DNA of 64,000 nucleotides from positions 4,030,001 to 4,094,000 of the forward strand of contig NC_057792.1 in the NCBI RefSeq assembly GCF_014905175.1, given 5' to 3'. The notes beneath the pieces are model-generated. The model saw only the letters and a program-made list of their open reading frames with translations, was not told where the DNA came from and ran no database searches. Both the position numbers and the translations under genes were made by a program. Below are positions 35,701-47,054 of the stretch, in pieces. The stretch is from Aphidius gifuensis (lineage: Eukaryota > Arthropoda > Insecta > Hymenoptera > Braconidae). The first letter of the stretch is position 1. The number at the start of each line of letters is the position of its first letter.

Positions 35701-37941
35701 CAGCAGGTGATGCGCCAGGTGGAGTACGACGACGCGTGCGCTACCTCTTATTTTTTTTTTTTCCTCTTACTTTTCCCCTCGTGTCTTCCGGTCACGTGTC
35801 CCTCACCCCCTCAACACCATCCCTTACATAAAATTTGTACAGAATAAAATAGAGGAAATAATAATTATTACTATCTAAAGAAAAAAAAATAAATAAATAT
35901 AAACAAATATTTTTAGAAATTATTAAATATAGAAAAAAAAAAAAAAAGAGGAAAAGATAAAGTAAGAGAGTGAGAAGGAAGTAGAGAGGAAATGAGTGCA
36001 TTGAAATATCATGGTTTATATCAAATTCATTTTTTGCCATTCTTTTTCGATTTATCACGGCTTGAATATTATTTTGAGTCTCGTGCCTTGAAGATCGTCC
36101 GTCAACCCCGGGAGGAAGCAACCGACAGATGCTCGCCCGACACTGTCTGAAGAAACCTCTAGGCCCGGTGTTGATTATACGTATTTATTTATTTTATTTT
36201 TTTTTTTGCTTCTTAATTTTCTTATTTTTATTTTTTTTCATTACGTACACTCGTTCACGTCTCTTTTTTTTTTTTAACTCGTTCTTTTGTTGAGCTCACT
36301 TCGTCTTACCAAACATTTTTAAAAAATGAACAAAAAATATTTCGGACAGGAAATTGTGATAACCATCGACCCCTTGGCCTGGCAGAGACCCAAAATTTTT
36401 ATCTTTTTTTCTTTATTTTTAATATTCAATTTTTTAAAATTAACTGTATGATAGAAAATTATGAAAAATCTTTGTTTTTTAAATTTTTTTTTATTTATAA
36501 TAGTTAAATTGATATGCATTGTGATCGTTAACAAGATGTCAATAAAATTTACTGATGCAATTGTATATTGATGACAAACAAGTGTCATGCCTTTGGCATT
36601 TTTTCAATTTATTATTATTTATACTTGTTGAAGATAAAAAAAAAAAACGTCAGCTGCAACGCGTAGTGTATAAAATTTTATTATTCTTATAGTATATTTT
36701 ACACATTTTAAAAAGCCACAGCACGCGATCGGCGATTTAAAAAATTATACATATAATACTCCTACCTCAACTTGAATAAATTTTTTCTCAGTAACTAATC
36801 AACGAAAAATTTCAACTTGACTTTGTTTGAGTATTTAATTTGGGGGTGATTTTTTTTGTTTTTTCTTTAATTTTTACCAAAGTTTCTCGTAATAATAATC
36901 GTCTAAATTCCATCAGAGTGCATTGACAATTAAATAGTCGAGCAAAAGTTTAGTATAATAAATTTGTTAAACTTTAATTGTAAAAGATAAATTTTTATAT
37001 ATACATTTATAAAAAGGCACAATATCACGCGAAATCACTTCATCGAAAAGACCCCAAAAGAGCAGATGCGCGCTGCTGGGCCTCGAAAAAGAGCTTGAAA
37101 AAAGAAAAAAAAAAAAAGGTGCATTAATTTTCCACCACAAAAACCAACAGATGCTCGTCGCGCCTATAATGCCCCATCCTCCATTATGCGATGCCAATGC
37201 CCTTTGAATTTACCTAACATTGAAAAATTAAAATTATCAAAAAATAAATAAATAAAATATATAAACCGCTATATTAATTAATTAATATAATATACAATCA
37301 GTTTAAAATAATATATAAAAGAAAATAAATTGTTACAATTATTTGACAAACATAATAGATTAAAATGATTGATTAATTTTATTATTGTTCGTTTATATAT
37401 ATATCTTTTCATCGATAAATCGGGCACGCGACAAAAATATATATACAAGGGAGTGATATATATATATATAGTGAACAGATGCCGGGTGTTTGCAAATGTT
37501 TCTCATGTTAAAATTTTCCAAATAGGTGGTCCAGGTGTTTCCACACTGGTAAAACCACTCACCATGTTTTATAATGGCGCCTTTACTGATCTCATCTTAC
37601 CTCTGAAAATAAAAAAATTTATTAACAAAAAAAAAAAACATATTACACATGTATAGTAGAGTTAATAATTTCTTTAACCTCGGACACCCTGACTGGGTTT
37701 ATAAGCAGCCCCTTTATTTACGACGATTAAACAAGTGCCTCTCAACATCATCGACCACTTTTAAACCCCCATTGTTTTTTTTTTTCCTCTTTTTCCTTCA
37801 ATACATGTATATATATTTATTGAAAGACCAATTTTACAGGTGAAATATTTATATTTTAATTTAAAGAATAATTAATAATATATAAAATTTGTAATTGATA
37901 TACAATTTTAATTTAAAATTATTATTTTTTTTTATGTTTCA
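29757..37941 (+). other. Long intron segment before the first recursive splice site
   Basis: AT-rich intron-like DNA. GC-richer islands lie at about 29920-30090, 30900-31010, 33110-33215, 34550-34660, 35690-35830, 36060-36170, 37010-37200 and 37490-37760. Apart from the candidate at 33116 none has splice borders that fit the upstream exon. Confidence 0.45.
33116..33222 (+). CDS. Candidate terminal exon or exon-like island
   Basis: After ATTCAATAG a single frame is open with the phase demanded by exon 29651-29756 (AG + T = Ser). It reads SCKKRTPIRKWRRCLPYRQR, then ALLWKSMKYPSITASSMI, and stops at TGA before an A18 run. The basic composition contrasts with the acidic upstream part. Alternatives: an ATG in another frame (MASLSALSSKGVTLEV) as a first exon, or a minus-strand exon, since the A18 run read in reverse is a perfect pyrimidine tract before CAG and the frame IIDDAVIEGYFIDFQSNAL follows. 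The strand is undecided. Confidence 0.3.
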
Positions 37942-37950
37942 GGTGAGTTG
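37925..37950 (+). promoter_or_regulatory. Recursive splice site (ratchet point) 1
   Basis: T9-ATG-TTTCAG is followed directly by GTGAGT, the acceptor/donor juxtaposition at 37942/37943. This is the zero-length-exon arrangement known from long insect introns, where the intron is removed in steps. It lies 8.2 kb downstream of exon 29651-29756 on the same strand. Confidence 0.6.
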
Positions 37951-39970
37951 AGTTGGAAATTTTAATTTACACACAAGTTTGTACAGCTTTTTTTTATTTC
38001 TTTTTTTACAATCAAAAAGTTATTAAGGTATTTATATACATTTAATTTAAAATAGTATTGTTTTTTTTTTTTTTTATTTTTAATTTGTAGCATCACTTTT
38101 ATATATATATGTATGAATCGTGCGTAGGCGTCTGCGTCATTCATCGACCTCTTTCTCCTCCATTTATTTTCCCCTCGTTTACTCTAATTTTTTTTTTTTT
38201 TTTTATTATATTTTTTTCTCTCCCTGTATTGAAGCTTTATCTCACAATGGAAAAATATAAAAATTAGAACAAGCTAATAACTAACAAAATGAAAAAATAA
38301 AAATAAATAAAAATCATTTGATTTTTCTCAATGAATCAGTCTTTATGATTCATCAAATTCCAGAATGATTCAGTTGACATTTCTTGTGATAATAATAAAT
38401 ATGTCTAGTGACAATTATTCAATGGAATTTAAAATAAATAATTTTTCTTTTAATTTTAAATATGTTTATTAAATAATTTATTAAGATATTTTATTAGTTT
38501 ATTTTAAAAAAAAAAATTTTTTTCTAATCATGTGAAATAACAAATTGATAAATCTTATGAATAATGATTTCTCAACTTTCCATCTGGTGTGTTATGTGAA
38601 ATTAGTTGTGTATATCGTTGAGCGGAAATGCTAGAGGCCATGCACGATTACCACTCACACACTAGGTTCAATGTCGCGACAATACAATGGCGGTGTAATC
38701 GCTAAAAATAAACTCTTCAAAGTTAACACTCAACTTAAATATATATATATATATTTTTCTCTTACTATTTAACTTTTTTATATTGTCTTTATTCATTCCC
38801 ATGAGACAACAACACACTATATTCTCATTCACTTCTAGTCCCCATCATTTCAATCAATTCAATTGACCAAAAAAAAAATAAAAAAATACCACTCATTCTT
38901 TTATTATTATTATTATTTAATTTTCAAAGATTATTTTTCTTTCATTTTATATTTTTAACAAGTGATTCACTCTGATAATTTTTTAATACCGCGAATATAT
39001 TATTGCACAAAGTTGCTTGAATGGTGATTCATAAATTGAACTTTTCTTGTGAAAATTTAAAGTCATTTAGCTGTTTGAAATTTATATTCAATATTTAATA
39101 CATATACATTTGGTAAAAAAAATTTCATTGATGTTTTTTTTTAATTTGTTTTTCTTGTTTGGAGTTAAATAAATGAAATCATTTTTATTAAAAAAGAAAA
39201 TAGCCACAGTGATTTTTTGTAAATGTCGACGCCAACGTGAATATATTTTTTTTTCTTCTTTTTGAACGCAACGGAATTCAGATCGTAGAGCTATTTAAAT
39301 CGTAAGCGCCGCCAGTCGACGTTGTCGAAGAAAATAACCGTTACGAGATGTCGCCAACACTATATAAAAAATATATATATATGCATACCTATATCACTGT
39401 GCTTTGAAGAATAAAAAATTAATTTTCGTAATATTTAAATTATAATGAAAAAATTTCAACATTTTTAAATAATTAAAATTTTAAAAATTTTATAATATAA
39501 ATTAACTTTTACTTTTACATTAATAGTAAATTTAACATGAAAATTAATGATAATAATAGATTGACGTTTTTTCAACGTGTAAGATGATGTATCAGTTGCA
39601 AAAAAAAACTTACGTCATTTAAAATGAATCACATGATTTTTTTACGTCATTATTTTTCCACGTATTTTCTTTTTATTTGTTTATTATTAATTGTTTTTTT
39701 TTTTTTTATCGTCATGTTTAAATTGTCTGACGTCAAAAGTTTAATACAATTTTATTATTTTTATTATTATTATTAATAATAATAAAATTTAATTCTTGTT
39801 AAAACAAAGTATTTATTTATAAAATTTTTTCATTTTAAATTTTCATTTTTATTTTTAATCATTGCTAATAATTGGGTATTTTTTTATTTTTGCTTTTTGC
39901 TTTTTCATATCGCAACTGTGCGTATGGTGGTTTTTTTTTTTTTGCACATTTTAATACCAGTGATTATCAC

Positions 39971-40074
39971 AATGTGGCGCCACTGCTGATCAGTTCAGCG
40001 TCCCGGTAAAGCGTCTACGAAGCGCGCGCAGTCCCACGCGGACCACGCGCGTCGCAGTTATGTTCAGTGTTAAC
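39971..40074 (+). promoter_or_regulatory. CpG-rich promoter-like block
   Basis: About 100 bp with roughly 60% GC and many CpGs (AAGCGCGCGCAGTCC, ACCACGCGCGTCGC) in about 25% GC surroundings. TCAGTT and TTCAGTGTT resemble the insect initiator. A plus-strand donor (GAT|GTGAGT) lies at 40564/40565, so a leader exon from about 40000 to 40564 is plausible. CAAAATGGCGAAG just before the donor opens only a short frame ending in TGA, so the exon would be non-coding. Confidence 0.45.
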
Positions 40075-41536
40075 CGCAAATAATTATATTATTTTTACCT
40101 TTTTTTTATTTAATCTACCTGATTAATTAATTTGAGAAAAAGTTTTAACAAGATTTTACGTGTATAATGAAAAGCGATATATAAATTTGTTTGTTTATAG
40201 TAAATAAAAATATGTATATAATAATTAAATAATAGAAAAGTTTTTTAGAAAAATTGTTTGAAAACTAATATATATATATGTGTAGTATGCATATGTATAT
40301 TTATTTGTTGGGGAAAAATATAAGGGAATGGTGAGGCAATAAAATAAAGCAATGCGACTAACAGAGATAGAGAATGAACATGGAAAAGTGAGTGATTGCT
40401 CGACGCAGTCACTTAATCGTGGCAAACAAATTAAGAAAAATAATAACAATTTTATAATAATTTATGGAAAAATATAAACAATGCTTGCAGTGTTTAAATC
40501 AAGATGATAAAATTCAATAAAATGAATTTGGTGATCAAAATGGCGAAGATAATAATTATGTGATGTGAGTTAATTTTTGTTTGTTTTTATTTATTTATTT
40601 TTTTTTAATTTTTCATTATTTTCTATTTTCTTTTACTACAATTTGATATTATTTATTTTATTTTTTTCATTTCTACATAATTTAATCTCTTTGTTGTTTA
40701 TATAGCATTTAATATTTTGCTGCGCAGTTATTTTTTTCAGTATTGCGTAGTTGTCAAAAATATATATAATTTTATTTAAAAAAAAAAAAACAAAAAATAA
40801 CCCTAGATCGATGTTTAAAAATTTAAATTAAAAAATTATCTAGTTTTCCCGCGTTTTTTATCAAGCAATATAAAAAATGGAGAAAAGAAAAAAATAAAAT
40901 TTGTCAATTTATTTGCAAAAAAATAAATAATAGTTTTTTTTTTTTTTTTCGCGGGCAAATATGAAATTGTATAATTGCTTTTTGACAAACTGTATGTCTT
41001 TTAGCGATTTGTCTTTAAAAATGTGTGAGTGTGTACTGAATGATATGTGCGGTTTTGTCACACGCGGGTCTAACGCAAATGGATTCGGCGCGAGGTCGAA
41101 GTGGGCCGCGTCGTTATCGCCAGCTCAGTAAAAAAAAAAAAAAATATATGAGCAAAGAAAAAAAAAATAAAAAAGAGAAACGGCGACGTTTGCTCGTTGT
41201 CGTTGTACAATTGCGACGCGACATTTATCACTTACGTAACACGCTTATATGTCGATAAATATATTGCAAATTTTCTTCTTTCCCTTTACACTTTTTTAAA
41301 TTTCCCGCCACTATCTTTAAGTAGAAATTTCAGCATTTCCCCCAAAAAATTAATTATTTTATAATTAAAAAATTTTTATTATATACAAAATACAATTGTA
41401 TCGAAATAGATAATATTAATTGTTAAAATTTTAAAATTTTTATAAACAAAATTTATTAATAAATTTAAAATTCGTTTTAAAATATTTTTATATGAAGAAA
41501 ATTTTGTATTTTAAAATAAATTGCATGGTGGCAATT

Positions 41537-41547
41537 CAAGATGGCGG
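41537..41547 (+). promoter_or_regulatory. Second copy of CAAGATGGCGG
   Basis: Identical to the motif at the start codon of the long-intron gene (16411-16421). Here it opens a frame MADTNVACT that stops after nine codons. It is a possible alternative start site or a YY1/Pho site. Confidence 0.4.
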
Positions 41548-43341
41548 ATACAAACGTTGCGTGCACGTGAACAGAATTATATTTATTTGATGGTCAATTT
41601 TTATTTTTTTTTTTTATATTTTATACACACTCAACACGTGTTCTTTAATTATTTTAATTATTTTTAGTGACCAAAAATTTTTAATTTAAATCTATTGATT
41701 ATTTAAATATAGTTCAACAATTGAGTAGAAATTTTTTTTTCAATAATAATATTCAAATCTATTTCTAAACAGTTTATTAAAAATATTTTTTATTTTTTTT
41801 TAATTGTATAATTATTAATCATATTTAATTGATTTAATTAACAAATAATTTTAATTGAAATTTTTGTCTAACCACGTGTTGATTAATTACCTTCAAGAAA
41901 AATTATTCTAGTTGAAAAATTAAATATAAATTTGATTGAATTTTACTTTAAACAATTTTATCAATAAAATTGTTTTTATAAATAATTAAAAATCATAAAT
42001 TAATAACAATATTGCTGTTGGAAATTTTTTTTTTTTTCACGTCTATCAACATGCGCTCTTAATTTGTGACGTATGCCATTTAATTCGATTAACCGCCGGC
42101 GCCAAACTCGATAGTCACGAGTCTAATTTCGATAGCAGACTTAGGAAGTTTTAGATAATATTACGCTTGTGTTAACGTATATACATATATAATAAACATG
42201 TGTATATATTTACAAGCCTTTGTGTATTGGCAATGTTGAAAAGTAATCAGTCTGTTTTGTATTTTCATTATATATATTGAAAATATAGTAACGATAGAAA
42301 AAAGAAAAAGAAAGAAAATTAAGGCGCCAAAGGGTGTGCCACTCTGCACCTACCCCCAAGTATTTTTTTTTTTTTTTCGTTTAGTCTTTTAGACTATTAC
42401 CCTTTCAAGTTAACCCCTGAGGCATCATTTTGCCACGTTGAAAGGTTTTTTTTAATAATAATTGATGCTTATTTGATGTTACAAAGTAAATTAAATATAA
42501 ATTTTTGAAAAAAAATACTTTTAAACAGTCAATTAATCAATTTAAAATGGGTTGAAAAAATATATAAATTTAAAGCTGACTATATTTTTTTTTATATTTA
42601 TAACATTTTAATGTGATCATTGATGTTGGTTGTGAAAATAATAAGCAACTTGATGTGTAACCCCTTGATGATCATCGAAGCGTTTATAATTGTTCACTCT
42701 TCACCTGTGCTCTTTCCTTCCTACTTTTCCAACTTAATGCATGACTTAATATATCCTTGCTGGTTGTCATCATAATATTACCATCATCAATGTCCAATAT
42801 GTCCGTTTTTTCACTCTGTTTATTTTCTTTTAAATTTTATATTCCTTTCATCTATATCATTTCTTTGAATTAATTTAATTTTTTTTTTTTTTTTCTATTT
42901 TCAATACAAGTTAAACAAGGCTTCTTTATATTCGCAATCATAATTAATTAAATAAATAAATATCTAATTATTTTGTATTTTATATTTATCCTTTATAAAA
43001 AAAAAGCTAAAATATAAATTTATTTATTATATGATTGATTTAATGATATTCTCACGAAGTTTTGTTAAATCAAGTGCATATATATATACCAAGGTGTGTA
43101 CTTTGGATAAAGAAACTCGAGAATTCCCTGTAGGGATCGGTGTCTCAAGGAAACCTTCGTCCGGTTTTGTTTTGATGCGTGACTTTTGCTTGCTACTCAC
43201 AGTTATACTGCAGAAACAAAAAATACCTTAAAAAGAAAAAAAAAAAAAGGGTATAAAAATATAAACATACACATGAACAAACATCAAGTGAATTTTATGG
43301 AGACATATATGTATAGCAATTGCGATGACAGACAAGGTAGC

Positions 43342-43402
43342 GATGACGACGACGACGACGATGATGATGATGATGATGATCATGATGACGATGACGACGA
43401 CG
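43342..43402. repeat. GAC/GAT microsatellite
   Basis: About 60 bp of mixed GAC and GAT units; the poly-Asp frame over it is not a gene. Confidence 0.85.
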
Positions 43403-43853
43403 CCACTACCACCACACCCTTTTTCCCATGGCCACTATGTATATATAGGATCCCTTGTCAAGGCTTCCACGTATGACCCTCTCCTTTAACGTGTTTACTA
43501 CGTACTATATCTGATATAGTAACGATAAACATTTCCCCCTTGATCGTCAGTTAAAAGTCACGTTATTTACCTGTTTTATTATTATTATTTTTTTTTTTTT
43601 ACATATATATATTATTGTTATTTATTTATTTTGTTTGAGACCGTTGAACTCTCTTTGCACCTCTTCAAGTGAATACAAATTCCTTTGTTTTATACATTTT
43701 TTTTTTAATAATACATGTTTTAAACAATAATGCATCATGATAGTAAAATTTTAATTAATTTATATTTTTATTTTATCAAAAATATTTTCTACAAAAGTAA
43801 TATATATTGAAATAGTTTAGAATTTAGTTTTATCGTGTTTCTTGCGCGAGACC

Positions 43854-44028
43854 AAAATGGCTGACAGCGATAAAATGGCTGACTTAGGATAAATAGTTGT
43901 TTTGTATAGTTCAAAGTTTGATATTATTAATTAATTTTATTAATTTTATTTTTATAATTAATTTGGTGTTTTGGATTAATTAAATACATTAATATTATAA
44001 TCGATGGTGTAAATGTGCCGTATCAATG
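43854..44028 (+). promoter_or_regulatory. Cluster of ATGGC start-site motifs
   Basis: AAAATGGCTGAC occurs at 43854 and 43872, and CAATGGCGGATGAT at 44024. They precede the candidate first exon at 44338 by 300-480 bp. YY1/Pho-type binding or alternative transcription starts would explain them. Confidence 0.35.
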
Positions 44029-44337
44029 GCGGATGATACTCTTATGCTTCAACTGTATTTGGCTACAGTAATAATGTACCTTAATCTTCATGTTGTTTTT
44101 TAAAATCATTTTTTATAAATTTATTAAATGAATTTTTTGTTTTATAATTTATAAAATTTTCTTTTTTTATTTTTCAAGATTCTTTAATCTTGGATTTTAA
44201 ATATAAATTAGTAAATATTATATAGTTTTTGTTTTTGTATTAGATAATTGAGAATATGATCAGGTTAAATAAATTTTTAATATGTTTATTATATACACTA
44301 TAAATTTATAATATCAAAATTAAACAGGGTGTGATAT

Positions 44338-44402
44338 ATGGAAAGAGAAGATGATTTAGACATGAAATTGCCTGACAAAATCAAATTTCATATCGCCCCA
44401 GG
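44338..44402 (+). CDS. Candidate alternative first coding exon (partial)
   Basis: ATG GAA AGA GAA opens a frame reading MEREDDLDMKLPDKIKFHIA plus P and ends at CCAGG|GTAGGT (44402/44403), leaving two bases. An in-frame TGA just upstream fixes the start. A possible acceptor (TTAAACAG) at 44327 would place this ATG in a second, partly untranslated exon. The end phase equals that of the exon at 29756, so both could feed the same downstream exon. Charged N terminus, no signal peptide. Not recognised. Confidence 0.45.
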
Positions 44403-45366
44403 GTAGGTGTGTCTGGACAATTGGTGTTCATCAAAAATCAAACTAAATCTCAATGTCAATTTTCACACTTTAATTACTTTATTCAATCAATGAATTTTTT
44501 TTTTATTTTGTTGATTTATCTAATTTTAATATTTATAATATAATTAGAACGGTAAAGAATTAAAAAAAAAAATATTCGACAATTCAAACAAGACAAGAAA
44601 TTAAATTCTAAATTAAATTCAAAGTTTTTTTTTTGTTTAAAAAATTGAAAAAACATAACAAGTTTTTAATAGGATATTTGTTGTACAGATAAATTTTGTT
44701 TATTTTTGTTAAATAATAATAGAAAAGAAAAAAACATAAAAAAGTGAAAATTGAGAATGAGATAAAATTGTTTGATTTTTCATTTGAAGTTTAAGTCACC
44801 AAAAGAATGTGTGCTACTCCTGTGGGACAGTGAGAATGGACTGGTGAATGAGAGATAGACTGAGACCAAAGTGAGATAAAAAATTGTGTTCAAGTTTACA
44901 AGGGTTCCTGGAAGGTCGTCCACCTCTTCTCTTAGGTCTCTTTCATGTGGACCGCACACGCTTTTTGCCTCTAGATCTTTTTTATTTTATTTTTTTTTTA
45001 TCCCCGTCTTTATCCACAGCGCCTCTTTATCTCACTTTTTCCCAGGCGCCTCTAAGATTTTCCTCATCCGACACAAACAAGGGAGGAATAAATAAAATAA
45101 AAAAAATAAAATAAGAGAACAACTTGAAAAAAAAAAACCCATAACCACCAAGTTTCACATGAAGATTCTTATCTTTTTATCTTTTCAACACGCATCTTAT
45201 TGAGAATGTAGAACGAGATAACGCGAATTCTATTGGTTACAAAAAATCGTGACTTGATAATTCTTAGAACAAGGGATAAATTTTTAAAATAGTCAGACAA
45301 TAAAATATTATATTTAAAATATATATCTTTATATATTCTTAACAACTAATTCATGTTATATGTATT

Positions 45367-45390
45367 TTTTTTTTTGTTACAGGTAAGTTG
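45367..45390 (+). promoter_or_regulatory. Recursive splice site (ratchet point) 2
   Basis: T11-GTTACAG followed directly by GTAAGT at 45382/45383, an almost perfect match to the ratchet-point consensus. It lies 7.4 kb after the first site. A second full donor, GGG|GTAAGT, lies 83 bases downstream at 45465/45466. That gives the acceptor-exon-donor context known to define such sites as RS-exons. Confidence 0.65.
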
Positions 45391-45465
45391 ATAAAACTGA
45401 AAATTCTACAATGTTAAGTTCAATGATCATTTACTATAATACACCAGAGTGCGATTGAGAGAGGG
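45383..45465 (+). other. Cryptic RS-exon attached to ratchet point 2
   Basis: An 83-base segment bounded by the recursive acceptor and a strong donor. It begins with GTAAGT, the reconstituted donor. If retained it would be a frame-shifting cassette because 83 is not a multiple of three. Confidence 0.4.
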
Positions 45466-46317
45466 GTAAGTTGAGAATTAAATTTTTGCGAAAGAGTTAA
45501 AAAAATAAATTAAAAAAATATAAAAAAGAAAACCAAAACGGGTGGGCTTGAAAAAGAAAGCATTAAAATTCCGCGAGAAGAGCTAGGGGGGTCTGGTTGA
45601 GATGAAAAATGTTTAAGAGGTAGTGGGAGGTAAGGGGATTAGATATTCGAGTGCGAAGCCCAAAGAAAAATGTCGAGCGTTTGGTAGAGTTGCTTGGGAC
45701 GTATATACGAAATAAAAAAAAAAAAAGAATTCTCGTGTTTATGGGTATATAACTATCAAATGATAGTGGGGATATGTAGGGCCTTGCAAAGAAGATAAAG
45801 AAGGTGGATGTTGGCGAGGTGGAGCAGAGTAAGAGGATGAGGGAGGAGAGAGACTGGTATGCGGGAAACGTTTTCCTCGGTTCCCACGGCGCGTCGCGTT
45901 CCCCTTCCCACACATAACACACATACATTTAAAAATATTTATATATATATGCACTTAACACTCACGTCCTCTTCCTCTTGAGCATCTTTTGCGTCTTTAA
46001 ATCCCCACTATCCTTATGGAATGTCGCAAATGGTGGGGTTATTATCGACTTGGCTGGACCGACTCAAGATGCTGCCAAAGAAAAAGAAAACGCATCCTTA
46101 TTGCCTTCACTATCAATCCATGATAATATTATGATTGATAATAATAATTATTATTTATTTATTATTTAAAAATGCGTAAAGCTATATAATAATAATTCTT
46201 GTTATATATATATATACATTTATATACATGTATTTTTATTATATTTATTTATTTTTTTTTATTTTTTTTGTATTTAAATTTTAAAGAATGTTGAATTACT
46301 GATGAATTGTCAGACAT

Positions 46318-46440
46318 ATGTCTTTGCTTACGTATGCTCAACTAGGCCTTATACTCTTTTTCCTCTTGGCATCTTCTTCCCTGAATCAACCAACATCAAC
46401 GACATTCCCTCACGTGCCAAGCAACTTTGTATCATTCCAG
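46318..46440 (+). CDS. Candidate first exon with a signal peptide (partial)
   Basis: ATG at 46318 opens a 41-codon frame to CATTCCAG|GTATAA, ending in phase 0. It begins MSLLTYAQLGLILFFLLASS and continues SLNQPTSTTFPHVPSNFVSF. This has the shape of a secretory signal: a short N region, the hydrophobic core LGLILFFLLA and a small-residue SSS stretch as possible cleavage region, followed by a Pro/Thr-rich start of a mature chain. The rest would lie beyond the window, either as a separate gene in the long intron or as an alternative N terminus. A caution: another frame (MNCQTYVFAYVC...) is also open to the same donor. Confidence 0.4.
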
Positions 46441-47011
46441 GTATAACCCTACTGTTTTTTTAAAATTATTTATTACAAAAAAAGACAATGTTGAAATTTA
46501 ATTTTATTCTTTTTTAAGTTATTCTCAAGTTGATGCAACAATATTATTTATGTCATAAAAAAAAAAAATTATTAATTTGCATCATTTTAGAATAAATTAT
46601 TTATATTTTTAAATTTGTCATTTTTTTTTTTTTCTTTTTGAAATAACGAGATTAAGGTATTTTTATTTTTTATTTTTACTCCAAAACAAGTATTATTATT
46701 TATTGAAACATTCCATAGTATATATAAATTTTATTCGCGTACCTTAAAAATGAAAAGGGCATGTATCCCACTGTTGGCAAACACACACACCTTGTATTGG
46801 TCATGGGTCTCCAGGATTTCTCTTGGTGTCTGCTCTTCTCCTTGCTGGTCCTCACCCCATAAAGACATTGGCGTTCACGGTGTTCCACATAAATACACAA
46901 ATACGCGTATATACCCGGGGCCACGGCCGCATTCCATAGCCCCCCGCTGTCGTCTCTGCCTGCCGCACGGTACCCTGTCTGGTGGCTATTCTATCTTACT
47001 CTTATTTCTCC

Positions 47012-47054
47012 GCTTGCTTGTTTGCTTGCTTGCTTGCTTGCGTCGTCGTCGTCG
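47012..47054. repeat. CTTG/CGT simple repeat
   Basis: About six CTTG units followed by five CGT units. The apparent Leu/Ala/Cys-rich and Arg-rich frames here are repeat artefacts. Confidence 0.8.

Larger units (their letters stand above)
37943..45382 (+). other. Intron segment between the two recursive sites
   Basis: AT-rich. It contains the CpG-rich block at 39971-40074, a donor at 40564, the ATGGCGGAT/ATGGCTGAC motifs at 41541-44028, a GAC/GAT microsatellite at 43342, and the candidate first exon at 44338-44402. Other stretches hold nothing I can name. Confidence 0.45.

Noticed and set aside
43186..43476. Open frame with a poly-Asp run
   Set aside because: Created by the GAC/GAT microsatellite at 43342.
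45563..45954. 121-residue minus-strand frame
   Set aside because: It runs over purine-rich simple sequence (GGAGG, GAAAG) and overlaps a second open register. No start context or splice evidence.
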